Below the pieces are notes generated by a model. It saw nothing but the letters and a program-made list of their open reading frames with translations, was not told the DNA's origin and searched no databases. Of a DNA stretch of 64,000 bases, positions 16,550 through 26,066 are shown in pieces. Both the position numbers and the translations under genes were made by a program. This stretch comes from Tranquillimonas rosea (lineage in GTDB: Bacteria > Pseudomonadota > Alphaproteobacteria > Rhodobacterales > Rhodobacteraceae): NCBI RefSeq assembly GCF_900111315.1, contig NZ_FOGU01000002.1:62001-126000 (forward strand), given 5' to 3'. How positions within the stretch are numbered: the first letter of the stretch is position 1; each line of letters starts with the position of its first letter.

Positions 16550-17557
16550 TCAGTTCAGCATCAGGCTGCCGTCATCCGGCAGATACTCGCCGGTGAAATA
16601 GGCGTCGGGCTGAGGATCGTTCTGGAACTCGTAGTTCTGCCCGATCTGGTCGATGGCGGTCGAGAAGCGCTCTTCGTCGATGCCGCCCATCCCGTTCTCC
16701 TGCACGTAGTCGGTCAGCACGTTGGCCTCGATCGCCAGTTGCAGGCGGCGCTGCTCCAGGTCGGCGTCTGCGGCTGGGTTGCGTTCCTTCAGCGATGCGA
16801 TGGCCGACTCGGGGTCCGAGATGGCGTCCGCCCAGCCGCGGGCCACGGCGCGCAGGAAGCCGGTGACGACCTCGGGGTTCTCTTCGGCGAAGTCGGTGTT
16901 GACGATGATCGCGTTGCCGTAGAGCGCCAGGCCGTGATCGGCCATCAGGATGGTCGAGATGTCGTCCTCGGGCACGCCGAGGCGCACGAGGTTCAGGAAC
17001 GACGAGAACGAGAAGCCGGTCACCGCGTCGACCTCGCCCTCGGCCAGCATCGGCTCGCGTGTGGGGAAGCCGACCGGTTCGACCGTGATCGCGTCCATGT
17101 CCAGGTCGTTGGCCTGCGCGAAGGCGGGGAACTGGGCCCAGGCGCCGTCCGGCGGCGGGGCGCCCAGCACCTTGCCCTCAAGGTCCTTCGGTGCCTCGAC
17201 GCCCTGGCTGACGCGGCCGACGATCGCGAAGGGCGGCTTGTCGTAGACCATCATAACGGCGGTGACGGGGGCGCCGGGGTTCTGGTCGAGGAACTTCACC
17301 AGGCTGTTGATGTCGGCAAAGCCCACCGGAAAGGCGCCGGTGGCCACCTTCGGAATCGCGTCGAGGCTGCCCTGTCCGGCGGAAATCTCGACCGACAGGC
17401 CCTCTTCCTCGAAGAAGCCCTTGTCGATCGCGGTGAAATACGGTGCCGCCGGTCCCTCGAACTTCCAGTCGAGTGCGAACGGCATCTCGGTCTGGGCAAA
17501 GGCGGCGCCGGTGCCGGCAATAGCGATTGCCGCGGCTAGAATGGTGCGGTGAAACAC
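16550..17557 (-). CDS. ABC transporter substrate-binding protein (SsuA/THI5-NMT1 type)
   Basis: The 335-residue periplasmic receptor starts with GTG at 17557, giving a signal peptide MFHRTILAAAIAIAGTGAAFA. AGGGGG lies 8 bases upstream; longer in-frame reading to 17689 only adds sequence before the signal. The mature protein has MPFALDWKFEGPAAPYFTAIDKG and ISAGQGSLDAIPKVATGAFPVG, the NMT1/THI5-like pattern seen in pyrimidine-precursor and sulfonate receptors. The DWxxEG-(x)PYF form is more like pyrimidine or thiamine-precursor binders, which is only a hint. It heads the three-gene operon and has an unusual direct repeat upstream. Confidence 0.9.
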   Translation of the reverse strand: MFHRTILAAAIAIAGTGAAFAQTEMPFALDWKFEGPAAPYFTAIDKGFFEEEGLSVEISAGQGSLDAIPKVATGAFPVGFADINSLVKFLDQNPGAPVTAVMMVYDKPPFAIVGRVSQGVEAPKDLEGKVLGAPPPDGAWAQFPAFAQANDLDMDAITVEPVGFPTREPMLAEGEVDAVTGFSFSSFLNLVRLGVPEDDISTILMADHGLALYGNAIIVNTDFAEENPEVVTGFLRAVARGWADAISDPESAIASLKERNPAADADLEQRRLQLAIEANVLTDYVQENGMGGIDEERFSTAIDQIGQNYEFQNDPQPDAYFTGEYLPDDGSLMLN

Positions 17558-17654
17558 GTTTTCATCCCCCTGATATGTCGTTGTCGCACGGGAGACTGCC
17601 GAGCCGGCGGCGGCTTGTCTGCCCGTTCCGTGGCGCGGCCGTCGACCGTGGCCG

Positions 17655-17683
17655 ATTATTGATTCTAGTGACCAATTATTGAT
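17655..17683. promoter_or_regulatory. direct repeat upstream of the ABC importer operon
   Basis: ATTATTGAT occurs at 17655-17663 and again at 17675-17683, exactly 20 bases apart, in an AT-rich island about 98 bases before the binding-protein start. On the minus strand this reads ATCAATAAT twice, with a TAGAAT -10-like hexamer directly before the second copy. Two identical sites two helical turns apart fit a dimeric activator or repressor. The regulator is unknown. Confidence 0.5.
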
Positions 17684-17755
17684 CGGCACGACGTCGGGCG
17701 TCTACTTTTTGTGCGCCTTGCGGTCCATCGCCTTGAGTGTGCGCCAGTGCCGCAC

Positions 17756-17783
17756 GAAAAATGGGCGGCCCGCGGGGCCGCCC
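17756..17783 (-). terminator. Rho-independent terminator of the cyclic nucleotide phosphodiesterase gene
   Basis: Read on the minus strand, GGGCGGCC, a short loop and GGCCGCCC are followed by ATTTTTC. It begins 28 bases after the stop at 17811, so it should end that transcript. Confidence 0.75.
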
Positions 17784-17810
17784 GATGCGTATCGTCTGCA
17801 ACTTGTGCGG

Positions 17811-19790
17811 TCAGAGCGTGATGCGCATACGCTTGAAGCCCTCGGCCGTGACCTCTCCGGTGTCCTCGATGTCGACGCCCTCGACATCGTCGACATATTT
17901 TGCCGCGCTGGGGCCTGTGGTGAAGATAACGCTCGTGTCCTCCATCGGGGCAAAGCGCCAGTTGCCGTCCGCCGACGGCTGGATCGTGCCCTGATCCACG
18001 ATGTAGCGGACGATTACGTCGCGGTTGGTGTCGGGCGCTTCGAAGATCGTCGTGTCGCCGCCCGCGCCGGGGAAGTTGCCGCCGCCGCCCGCACGGTAGT
18101 TGTTGGTGGCGATGACGAACTCGTCCTCCGGCGCGACAGGGGCGCCCTCGTATTGCAGGTTCACGATGCGGTTGGCGTCGGGGTTGGCGACGTTGCCCTC
18201 GGAATCGTACTTCGACGGTTCGCTCAGGTCGATCTGGTAGGTCACCCCGTCGATGACGTCGAAATTGTAGCTTGGGAAATCGGGGTTCAGCAGCGTGGCG
18301 TCCGTCGCGCCGGGATCGATCTGTTGGAACATGCCCGCCGAGCGCTCGAGCCAGTCCTTCACCTGCTGGCCCGTCACCCGCACCGCCCGGACGGTGTTCG
18401 GGTAGAGGTAGAGGTCGGCGACGTTCTTGATCGCCACATCGCCCTTCGGCACGTCGGTATAATAGTCGGGCCCGCCGCGGCCCCCGGCCTTGAACGGCGC
18501 CGCGGCGGACAGGACGGGCAGGTCGGCGTGCTCGGTGCCCTCCAGCATTTGCTCGATGTACCAGCGTTGCGCGTTGCTCACGATCTGGACCGAAGGGTCG
18601 TCGGCCACCAGCGCGAAATACGAGTGCAGCGGCGCGGCGGTCTTGCCCACGGCGCGGCGCACGTAGTCCAGCGTCTGCTGGTGGGCCTCGGCGACCGCTG
18701 CCAGTACCGGCTCGCGGCTTTCGACGGTCGGCGTCACCTCGTCGTCGCCGCGCTCGACGATGGGGCGCGTCTCGACCGCGTGGTTCAGCACCCGCCAGCC
18801 GTTGCCCTCCCGTTCCAGCATCAGGTCGATGACGCCAAGATGTGAGCCCCAGAACCCGGCCATGACCGCCGGCGTGTCGTGCAGCGTGGCGTTCTGAAGG
18901 TCGACGCCCGCGAAATCCTCGTAGCTGGGCGAGGGGAACACGAGATGGCTGTGGCCGGTCATGATGGCGTCGAAGCCGTCGATCTGGCCGAGCGCGGTCG
19001 AGGCGTTCTCCATCATCTCTTCCTGGGTCGGCGCGCCGATGCCCGAATGACTGAGCGCCACGATGATGTCTGCGCCTTCCTCGCGCATCTGCGGCACGTA
19101 GGCGCGGGCGGTGTCGACGATGTCGCGTGCGGTGACGTTGCCTTCAAGGTGCTGCCGGTCCCAGTTCATGATCTGCGGCGGCACGAAGCCGATGATGCCG
19201 ACGCGGATGGGGTGCGTCTCGCCGGCGCCGTCGGTCACCTCGCGGTCGAGGATGATGTAGGGCCGGATCAGCGTGGTGTCGGCGGTCGGGGTGCCACCCT
19301 GCTCCTTGACAACGTTAGCCGAGACGACGGGGAAATCCGCGCCGTCAAGCGACTTCATCAGGAAGTCGAGCCCGTAGTTGAACTCGTGGTTGCCGAGGGT
19401 CGAGGCGTCGATGCCCACGGTGTTCATCGCGGTGATGACGGGGTGCATGTCGCCCTCCTTCATCCCGCGCTCGTAGGCGATGTAGTCGCCCATCGGGTTA
19501 CCCTGCAGGAAGTCGCCGTTGTCCAGCAGCATCGAGTTCGTCGCCTCGGCCCGGATGTCGGCGATGTGCGCGGCGGTCCGTGCCAGCCCCACGGTGTCGA
19601 CGGGTTTGTCGGCGTAGTAGTCGTAGGGATAGACGTGCACGTGCAGATCGGTCGTCTCCATCAGCCGCAAGTGGGCCTGCCCCGCCGCCGCGCGCGCCGA
19701 GAACGGGTGCAGCATGATCATCGTGCCGCCCAGGGCGGAGGTCGTCATGAACCGGCGGCGCGACATCTGCGGTGGTGTTGCGGTGGGCAT
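17811..19790 (-). CDS. bifunctional 2',3'-cyclic-nucleotide 2'-phosphodiesterase/3'-nucleotidase (CpdB-like)
   Basis: The 659-residue periplasmic enzyme is exported by Tat: [13 protein letters not shown] near residues 10-22 is a twin-arginine motif. The metallophosphatase domain has [34 protein letters not shown] and LSHSGIG for the two-metal site. The C-terminal 5'-nucleotidase domain (from about 370) includes the substrate-stacking region near NNYRAGGGG. CpdB enzymes degrade cyclic nucleotides and 3'-nucleotides to recover phosphate and nucleosides. The D-H-H form in DLHVHV (rather than DVHG) is that of CpdB. A terminator follows at 17756-17783. Confidence 0.93.
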   Translation of the reverse strand: MPTATPPQMSRRRFMTTSALGGTMIMLHPFSARAAAGQAHLRLMETTDLHVHVYPYDYYADKPVDTVGLARTAAHIADIRAEATNSMLLDNGDFLQGNPMGDYIAYERGMKEGDMHPVITAMNTVGIDASTLGNHEFNYGLDFLMKSLDGADFPVVSANVVKEQGGTPTADTTLIRPYIILDREVTDGAGETHPIRVGIIGFVPPQIMNWDRQHLEGNVTARDIVDTARAYVPQMREEGADIIVALSHSGIGAPTQEEMMENASTALGQIDGFDAIMTGHSHLVFPSPSYEDFAGVDLQNATLHDTPAVMAGFWGSHLGVIDLMLEREGNGWRVLNHAVETRPIVERGDDEVTPTVESREPVLAAVAEAHQQTLDYVRRAVGKTAAPLHSYFALVADDPSVQIVSNAQRWYIEQMLEGTEHADLPVLSAAAPFKAGGRGGPDYYTDVPKGDVAIKNVADLYLYPNTVRAVRVTGQQVKDWLERSAGMFQQIDPGATDATLLNPDFPSYNFDVIDGVTYQIDLSEPSKYDSEGNVANPDANRIVNLQYEGAPVAPEDEFVIATNNYRAGGGGNFPGAGGDTTIFEAPDTNRDVIVRYIVDQGTIQPSADGNWRFAPMEDTSVIFTTGPSAAKYVDDVEGVDIEDTGEVTAEGFKRMRITL

Positions 19791-19951
19791 TGGTAACTCC
19801 TGAGTTGCGCGGGTTCAGGTTAATCCGAAAACGGGACCGCCTCTCAATGCTTTCGTGAGGGCAGGGGACGCCGCGACAGGCCGCGCCGGCGCATTGTCCT
19901 TTTCCCCGGCCCGTGGCAGCTAAGGCGTGACGGGAAACGGAGGAACGGGCG

Positions 19952-20905
19952 ATGCGGCTTGCCGAAACGGTGACATTCGGCGGTTCCGGACTGGACCGTG
20001 CCGCCCATCTGCGCGCCGATGCCGACGCCATCGCCCGGCTCGCCGCCGACCCGGCGGCCGGCGTCCTGCTGTTGTGGAAGGGCAAGCCGCTGTTCCGGGG
20101 CGCGGGGCTGGCCTGGCTGCCGGCGGACAACCCGGTCGCGCAGCGAGGGACGCCGTCGGTCTTTCTCGGGTTCGACGACGGCGCGCCCCGGTTCGCGGCC
20201 GACCTCTCGGCGTGGGAGCCGTCAGAGCGGCCCGATACGCTGGGCGCCTTCCACGACCCCTCGGAGCAGACGCACCCGGGCCTGCCCGACGATCATGCCT
20301 TCGCCGAGCTGCGCAATCGTATGACCGACCTCACCCCGCGCGAGGCCGAGCTGGCCGCGACCGCGCGGGGCATCCTGACATGGCACCACACCCACGGCTA
20401 CTGCGCCCGTTGCGGCGCCCCCAGCCGCCCGATCCAGGCGGGCTGGCAGCGCGAGTGTCCGTCGTGCACGCGCCGGCATTTCCCGCGCACCGACCCGGTG
20501 GTCATCATGTTGATCACGCGAGGCAACAGCGTTCTGCTCGGCCGCTCGCCCCACTGGCCTGAGCGGATGTATTCGCTCCTCGCCGGGTTCGTGGAGCCGG
20601 GCGAGACGGTCGAGGCTGCGGTACGCCGCGAAGTGTTCGAAGAGACCGGCGTGCGCGTCGGAGAGGTCGAATATCTCGCCTCGCAGCCCTGGCCCTTTCC
20701 GGCGTCGCTGATGCTGGGATGCCGCGGCACCGCCGTCAGCACGGATATCGAGGTCGATCCGGTCGAGATCGAGTCGGCCCGCTGGGTGACCCGCGAAGAG
20801 CTTATGGATGTCTTTGCCGGACGCCGGGACGACATCGCCGCCGCGCGGGAAGGGGCGATCGCCCAGTTCCTGTTGTCCAACTGGCTTGCGGACCGGCTGG
20901 ATTGA
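19952..20905 (+). CDS. nudC: NAD(+) diphosphatase / mRNA NAD-decapping hydrolase
   Basis: The 317-residue Nudix hydrolase cleaves NAD(H) to NMN(H) and AMP, and in E. coli also removes NAD caps from RNA. The zinc ribbon is YCARCGAPSRP with ECPSCTRRHFPR. The Nudix box GFVEPGETVEAAVRREVFEETGV is intact, with the catalytic REVFEE acids. ASQPWPFPASLM is the NudC-specific signature downstream. The N-terminal 130 residues form the usual weakly conserved domain. The SRPBCC gene follows 34 bases later and may be co-transcribed. Confidence 0.96.
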   Translation: MRLAETVTFGGSGLDRAAHLRADADAIARLAADPAAGVLLLWKGKPLFRGAGLAWLPADNPVAQRGTPSVFLGFDDGAPRFAADLSAWEPSERPDTLGAFHDPSEQTHPGLPDDHAFAELRNRMTDLTPREAELAATARGILTWHHTHGYCARCGAPSRPIQAGWQRECPSCTRRHFPRTDPVVIMLITRGNSVLLGRSPHWPERMYSLLAGFVEPGETVEAAVRREVFEETGVRVGEVEYLASQPWPFPASLMLGCRGTAVSTDIEVDPVEIESARWVTREELMDVFAGRRDDIAAAREGAIAQFLLSNWLADRLD

Positions 20906-20939
20906 CCCGACCAGAGCGTGATCAGGAGGATCGGCGGAG

Positions 20940-21410
20940 ATGAAGTTCTCAACCCGCACCGACGTCCAGGCGCCGCACGACTTCGTCTTCGCTTCGGTCT
21001 CGGATTTCGAGTATTTCGAGCGGCAGGCCCTGCGGCGCGGCGTCAAGTTGCGGCGGACCGACGGGTTCGGCGCCCGCGGGCAGGGCGTCGCCTGGACGGG
21101 CGAATTCACCTATCGCGGGCGGCAGCGCGAGGCCGAGGCGCAGGTGGCCCAGTTCGATCCCGGCACCTTCTACACGATCGAGGGGACGACCGGCGGGCTT
21201 GAGGTCACCTACCGCGTCGAGGTGATCGCGCTGTCCCGCAGGCGGTCGCGCCTGATGATGTCGATCGACCTGCGCCCGCAGACCCTGTCGGCGCGGCTGC
21301 TGGTGCAGTCGCTGAAGCTGGCGAAGGGCAACCTGTCGCGCCGGTTCGAGACGCGGGTGGCGGAGTATGGTGCGAAGCTGGCCGACCGCCACGCCGCGCG
21401 GGCGGTCTGA
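20940..21410 (+). CDS. SRPBCC (polyketide cyclase/START-like) family protein
   Basis: This 156-residue cytosolic protein has the layout of a START/Bet v1-like ligand-binding fold: MKFSTRTDVQAPHDFVFASVSDFEYFERQA, a central beta sheet (GEFTYRGRQREAEAQVAQFD) and a long C-terminal helix (LLVQSLKLAKGNLSRRFETRVAEYG). AGGAGG precedes the ATG. The ligand is unknown. It follows nudC on the same strand and is convergent with pheA, 7 bases apart. Confidence 0.8.
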   Translation: MKFSTRTDVQAPHDFVFASVSDFEYFERQALRRGVKLRRTDGFGARGQGVAWTGEFTYRGRQREAEAQVAQFDPGTFYTIEGTTGGLEVTYRVEVIALSRRRSRLMMSIDLRPQTLSARLLVQSLKLAKGNLSRRFETRVAEYGAKLADRHAARAV

Positions 21411-21417
21411 GCCCGGC

Positions 21418-22251
21418 TCAGTGCCGGCGCGGGTCGGCGGGGTAGACGCCCAGGATCGTCACTTCGGAGGTGAAATAGTCCAGCTCCGCCAGCGCCAGCT
21501 GCAGGTTCTCGTCGTCGGGGTGTCCCTCGACATCGGCATAGAACTGCGTCGCGGTGAACGAGCCGTCGACCATGTAGCTTTCCAGCTTGGTCATGTTGAC
21601 GCCATTGGTCGCGAAGCCGCCCATCGCCTTGTAGAGCGCGGCAGGGATGTTGCGCACGCGGAACACGAACGAGGTGATCATCCCGTCGTCGCCCCGGCGG
21701 CTGAAGTCGGCCGTCGGCGCCATGATGAGGAAGCGGGTCGTGTTGCGGTCGTGATCCTCGATGTGGCGGGCCAGCACGGTGAGGCCGTTGATCTCTCCGG
21801 CCAATTCCGAGGCCAGCGCGGCCTGGCTGGGATCGCCCGCCTCGGCCACCGCGACCGCCGATCCGGCGGTGTCGGCGCCGGTCACGGGCCCGATTCCGTG
21901 CTCGCGCAGGAACTCGCGGCACTGGCCCAGCAGGACGGTGTGGCTCATCGCCGTCTTCACCTCTTCCAGCGCGGTTCCCGGCACGGCGAGGAGGTTGATG
22001 TGCACGCGCACGAAGGCTTCGCCCACGATGTGCAGCCCCGAGGAGGGCAGCAGCGAGTGGATGTCGGCGACCCGGCCGTAGGTCGAATTCTCGACCGGCA
22101 GCATGGCGTAGTCCGCCGCGCCGCTGCGCACCGTCTCGATCGCGTCCTCGAAGGTCTTACAGGCTATGGGCTCGAGGTCGGGGCGGGCCTCGCGGCAGGC
22201 CTGGTGGGAGTATGCGCCGGGCTCTCCCTGGAACGCGATGCGTCCGGTCAT
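21418..22251 (-). CDS. pheA: prephenate dehydratase
   Basis: The 277-residue enzyme converts prephenate to phenylpyruvate in phenylalanine synthesis. There is no N-terminal chorismate mutase domain, as expected for alphaproteobacteria. The catalytic half has IAFQGEPGAYSHQA, MLPVENSTYGRVADIH, and NTTRFLIMAP at 172-181, which contains the TRF motif. The C-terminal ACT domain, with NIPAALYKAMGGFATNGVNM and KLESYMVDGSFTATQFYAD, is the phenylalanine feedback site. ATG 22251 is the first start that yields the conserved N-terminus. It is divergent from the cytochrome c gene by 139 bases. Confidence 0.95.
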   Translation of the reverse strand: MTGRIAFQGEPGAYSHQACREARPDLEPIACKTFEDAIETVRSGAADYAMLPVENSTYGRVADIHSLLPSSGLHIVGEAFVRVHINLLAVPGTALEEVKTAMSHTVLLGQCREFLREHGIGPVTGADTAGSAVAVAEAGDPSQAALASELAGEINGLTVLARHIEDHDRNTTRFLIMAPTADFSRRGDDGMITSFVFRVRNIPAALYKAMGGFATNGVNMTKLESYMVDGSFTATQFYADVEGHPDDENLQLALAELDYFTSEVTILGVYPADPRRH

Positions 22252-22390
22252 GTCACCTCTCTGTCGCTTGCCGGCCACGGCGCGCGGGACAAAAGAGGGC
22301 GCCGGGCGTTTGGTCGCGGTGCATATCGCTTGAAAGCCGGGGCCGGAAGCGGATACATGGCGCCCGACACCACACGGGACGGAACGCGAC

Positions 22391-22906
22391 ATGTTCGACA
22401 CAATGACAGGCGTGAAGGTCGTTGGCAGCTTTTGCGGCGCCCTTCTGATCCTTCTTCTTGGCAAATGGGCGGCTGAAGGCCTGTATCATGTCGGCGGAGG
22501 CCATCACGGGGAAGAGCAAGCCTATTCGATTCCGGTCGAGGAAGGCGGCGGCGGCGAGGAAGAGGCCGAGCCCGAGCAGGACTTCGCGACGGTGTTCGAA
22601 CAGGCCAGCGCCGATGCCGGCGAGCGAGTCTACACCAAGTGCCGGTCCTGTCACAATCTGGATGGCTCGAACGCCACCGGCCCTCACCTGGACGGCGTCG
22701 TGGGCCGCGAGGTCGCCTCAGTCGAGGGCTTCAGCTATTCGGGCGCGCTGGTCGAGGTGGCCGACGTCTGGTCGCCGGAGAACCTCAACGGCTTCCTCGA
22801 AAGCCCGCGCGACTATGCACCGGGCACGCAGATGGGCTTTGCCGGCCTGTCCAGCGTCGAGGACCGCGCGAACCTGATCGCCTATCTCGAGACGACCGGC
22901 GGCTGA
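22391..22906 (+). CDS. membrane-anchored c-type cytochrome (cytochrome cy-like)
   Basis: The 171-residue protein keeps an uncleaved N-terminal membrane anchor (about residues 8-26, VKVVGSFCGALLILLLGKW). A flexible acidic linker at 39-66, rich in Gly and Glu, leads to a class I cytochrome c domain. Haem attaches at C84-R-S-C87-H88, and M148 in GTQMGFAGL is the likely sixth ligand. Similar proteins (cytochrome cy) carry electrons from the bc1 complex to terminal oxidases on the periplasmic face. The linker lets the domain swing between partners. A strong terminator follows at 22932-22959. Confidence 0.92.
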   Translation: MFDTMTGVKVVGSFCGALLILLLGKWAAEGLYHVGGGHHGEEQAYSIPVEEGGGGEEEAEPEQDFATVFEQASADAGERVYTKCRSCHNLDGSNATGPHLDGVVGREVASVEGFSYSGALVEVADVWSPENLNGFLESPRDYAPGTQMGFAGLSSVEDRANLIAYLETTGG

Positions 22907-22931
22907 GCGCCGGTGGTTCGGGAACGCATGG

Positions 22932-22959
22932 AAAACCGGCCCCGGCGGCCGGTTTTTTC
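22932..22959 (+). terminator. Rho-independent terminator after the cytochrome c gene
   Basis: AAAACCGGCC, a short loop and GGCCGGTTTTTT form a GC-rich stem with a T run. It begins 26 bases after the stop at 22906 and insulates the yej operon from read-through. Confidence 0.88.
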
Positions 22960-23081
22960 TTGTTCGGCCCGTTTCACACGCGGTCACGGAGTTTCGTCTT
23001 GAACATCCGCGGCACGCGAAATTAGCCTACCGTGATGTCGGAGTCCCGTCTCCGATCCAGCCCGACGAAGGAGCCTCCGTC

Positions 23082-24977
23082 ATGGCGCAATGCCGATTCC
23101 CCAGACATTCCGTCTTAGCCTTGGCGCTCTCGACCGCTGTCTGCGGTCTGGCCGGCGCCGCGGCGGCCCAGGAAGAGCCGTCCGAAGGCACGGGAGAGGG
23201 CGGCGAGACCATCATCACCGCGCACGGCTTCTCCGACCTCGGGGACATGAAATACGGCCCCGACTTCGATCATCTCGACTACGTCAATCCGGACGCGCCG
23301 AAGGGCGGCGAGATGTCGGTCTGGGCGCGCGGCACCTTCGACAGCATGAACCCATATTCCCGCCGCGGCCGCGCCCATTCCTTCGCTTCGCTGCCCTACG
23401 AGCGGCTGATGACCAGCACCGCTGACGATCCCTATGCCAGCTACTGCCTGCTGTGCGAGACGATCGAGTATCCCGAAAGCCAGGAGTGGGTGATCTTCAA
23501 CCTGCGCCCCGAGGCCACGTTCTCGGACGGCACCCCGCTCACCGCCGAGGACGTCGCCTATACCTTTCGCCTTTTCCTGGAGCAGGGACTGCCCTCTTTC
23601 TCGTCCGCGGTGAAGCGTCTGATCCCGGAGGTCGAGGTACTGGACGAGCATCGGGTCAAGTTCCACTTCAACCCGGACGTCCCGCGCAAGGGCTTGATCT
23701 CGCAGGCCGGCGCGGCGATCGTCATGCAGAAGGACTGGTTCGAGGAGACCGGCGCGCGGCTGGATGAGAGCCGGCTGACGCAGTCGCCCGGCTCGGGCCC
23801 CTACGTGGTCGACGAGGTCGAGGTGAACCGTCGCATCACGGTCGAGCGCAACCCCGACTACTGGGGCGCCGACCTTCCGATCATGCAGGGCCGCGCGAAC
23901 TTCGACACGATGCGGGTCGAGTTCTTCGCCGACAGCAATGCCGCGCTCGAGGGGTTCAAGGCCGGCGCCTATACCTTCCGGCAGGAGACGAGCTCACTCA
24001 CCTGGGCGACGCAGTACGACTTCCCCGCGATCGAGAACGGCACCATCGTCAAGGAAGAGCTGCGCGACGGCACGCTGCCGGCTGCGACGGGGATCGTGTT
24101 CAACACCCGCCGCGAGAAGTTCCAGGACCCGCGGGTGCGCGAGGCACTGGCGCTGATGTACAACTTCACCTGGACGAACGAGACCTTGCAATACGGCCTG
24201 TTCGAGCAGCGCAGTTCTTTCTGGCAGGACAGCGACCTGGCCGCCAGCGGTCCGCCCGAGGGGCTGGAACTGGAGTATCTCGAGGATGTCTCGGACCTGA
24301 TCGAGCCGTCGATCCTGACGACGCCCGCCGTCACCCCGCACGAAAGCGGCGACCGGCAGCTTGACCGGGGCAACCTGCGCAAGGCGACGCGTCTGATGCA
24401 GGAGGCCGGCTGGGAGATCGGCGATGGCGGCATGTGGCGCAAGGACGGCCAGACGCTTCAGGTCGAGTTCCTGGCGAACAACCCCGCGCTGAGCCGCGTC
24501 TTCACGCCCTATATCGACAATCTCCAGCGGCTGGGCGTGGATGCGCGCTACAACCGGGTGGACGACGCGCAGTATACCGACCGGACGCGCGACGGCGATT
24601 TCGACATCATCTATGACTATTACCTCAACGGTCTCGAAGAGGGGCTGGGCCTGAGCCAGCGCTATGGCTGCGAGGACGCCACCGACAGCGTCTTCAACCC
24701 GGCGGGGTTCTGCAACGAGGCCGTCGACAAGCTGATCGACGAAGTGATCGAGTCCGACTCGGTCGAAGAGATGCAGGCCGCCGTGCGCGCCATCGACCGG
24801 ATCATGCGGCACGAGCGGTTCATCGTGCCGGTCTACTACAATGACAGCTACTGGGTCGCCTACTACGACATGTACGAGCATCCCGATCCCCTGCCGCCCT
24901 ACGCATTGGGTGAAACGGACTTCTGGTGGCATGACGCCGAAAAGGCCGAGGAACTGCGCGCGTCGGGGGCGCTCTGA
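23082..24977 (+). CDS. yejA: extracellular solute-binding protein, family 5 (YejA-like)
   Basis: The 631-residue periplasmic receptor has a signal peptide ending near ...GLAGAAAAQ and the family 5 start HGFSDLGDMKYGPDFDHLDYVNP. KGGEMSVWARGTFDSMNPYS and FSDGTPLTAEDVAYTFRLF are typical of the YejA branch, which binds peptides and, in E. coli, microcin C. GAAGGAG is placed well before ATG 23082. It heads the yejABEF operon, and yejB begins 6 bases after its stop. Import of oligopeptides is the safest reading. Confidence 0.93.
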   Translation: MAQCRFPRHSVLALALSTAVCGLAGAAAAQEEPSEGTGEGGETIITAHGFSDLGDMKYGPDFDHLDYVNPDAPKGGEMSVWARGTFDSMNPYSRRGRAHSFASLPYERLMTSTADDPYASYCLLCETIEYPESQEWVIFNLRPEATFSDGTPLTAEDVAYTFRLFLEQGLPSFSSAVKRLIPEVEVLDEHRVKFHFNPDVPRKGLISQAGAAIVMQKDWFEETGARLDESRLTQSPGSGPYVVDEVEVNRRITVERNPDYWGADLPIMQGRANFDTMRVEFFADSNAALEGFKAGAYTFRQETSSLTWATQYDFPAIENGTIVKEELRDGTLPAATGIVFNTRREKFQDPRVREALALMYNFTWTNETLQYGLFEQRSSFWQDSDLAASGPPEGLELEYLEDVSDLIEPSILTTPAVTPHESGDRQLDRGNLRKATRLMQEAGWEIGDGGMWRKDGQTLQVEFLANNPALSRVFTPYIDNLQRLGVDARYNRVDDAQYTDRTRDGDFDIIYDYYLNGLEEGLGLSQRYGCEDATDSVFNPAGFCNEAVDKLIDEVIESDSVEEMQAAVRAIDRIMRHERFIVPVYYNDSYWVAYYDMYEHPDPLPPYALGETDFWWHDAEKAEELRASGAL

Positions 24978-24983
24978 TCCGGC

Positions 24984-26063
24984 ATGGGCGCCTACATCCT
25001 TCGCAGATTGCTGCTGATCATCCCGACGCTCTTGGGGATCATGGTCCTCAACTTCGTCCTGACGCAGTTCGTCCCCGGCGGGCCGATCGAACAGGTGATC
25101 GCCCAGGTCGAGGGCGGCGGTGACGTCTTTGCCGGGATCTCGGGCGGGGGCGGCGACGCCGCCTCGGCCGCGTCGCAGAGCGAATACGCCGGCGCCCGCG
25201 GCCTGCCACCCGAATTCATCGAACAGCTCGAGCGCGAGTTCGGCTTCGACAAGCCGCCGCTCGAACGCTTCCTGACGATGATGTGGAACTACATGCAGTT
25301 CGACTTCGGCGAGAGCTACTTCCGCTCGATCAGCGTTGTGGATCTTGTGCTGGAAAAGATGCCGGTGTCGATCTCGCTGGGCCTGTGGTCCACGCTGATC
25401 GCCTACCTGATCTCGATCCCGCTGGGCATCCGCAAGGCGGTGAAGGACGGCATGCCCTTCGACACCTGGACCAGCGGCATCATCATCGCGGCCTACGCGA
25501 TCCCCAGCTTCCTCTTCGCCATCCTGCTGCTGGTGGTCTTCGCCGGCGGGTCGTACCTGCAATGGTTCCCGCTGCGGGGGCTGACCTCGGACAACTTCGA
25601 GAGCTTCACGGTCTGGGGCAAGATCGTCGATTACATCTGGCACATCGCGCTGCCGGTGATCGCAACGACGATCGGCGCCTTCGCCACGCTGACACTGCTG
25701 ACGAAGAACTCGTTCCTCGACGAGATCAAGAAGCAGTACGTCATCACCGCCCGCGCCAAGGGCCTGACCGAGCGGCGGGTGCTCTACGGGCACGTGTTCC
25801 GCAATGGCATGCTGATCGTCGTCGCGGGCTTTCCGGCGGCGTTCATCGGTATCTTCTTCGAGGGCAGCCTGCTGATCGAGACGATCTTCTCGCTCGACGG
25901 GCTGGGACGGCTCGGGTTCGAGGCCGCGGTCGCGCGGGATTACCCGGTGATCTTCGGCACGCTGTTCTTCTTCGGGCTGGTCGGTCTGGTCGTCGGGCTG
26001 ATCAGCGACATGATGTACGTCCTGATCGATCCCCGGATCGACTTCGAAGCGCGGGAGGGCTGA
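24984..26063 (+). CDS. yejB: peptide ABC transporter permease (YejB-like)
   Basis: This 359-residue inner-membrane permease starts [24 protein letters not shown], as DppB/OppB-type proteins do. It has about six membrane spans and the conserved loop [24 protein letters not shown] periplasmic insert near residues 45-85, rich in Gly and Ala, is characteristic of YejB rather than DppB. It pairs with YejE to form the membrane channel of the importer. Confidence 0.94.
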   Translation: MGAYILRRLLLIIPTLLGIMVLNFVLTQFVPGGPIEQVIAQVEGGGDVFAGISGGGGDAASAASQSEYAGARGLPPEFIEQLEREFGFDKPPLERFLTMMWNYMQFDFGESYFRSISVVDLVLEKMPVSISLGLWSTLIAYLISIPLGIRKAVKDGMPFDTWTSGIIIAAYAIPSFLFAILLLVVFAGGSYLQWFPLRGLTSDNFESFTVWGKIVDYIWHIALPVIATTIGAFATLTLLTKNSFLDEIKKQYVITARAKGLTERRVLYGHVFRNGMLIVVAGFPAAFIGIFFEGSLLIETIFSLDGLGRLGFEAAVARDYPVIFGTLFFFGLVGLVVGLISDMMYVLIDPRIDFEAREG

Positions 26064-26066
26064 GGC

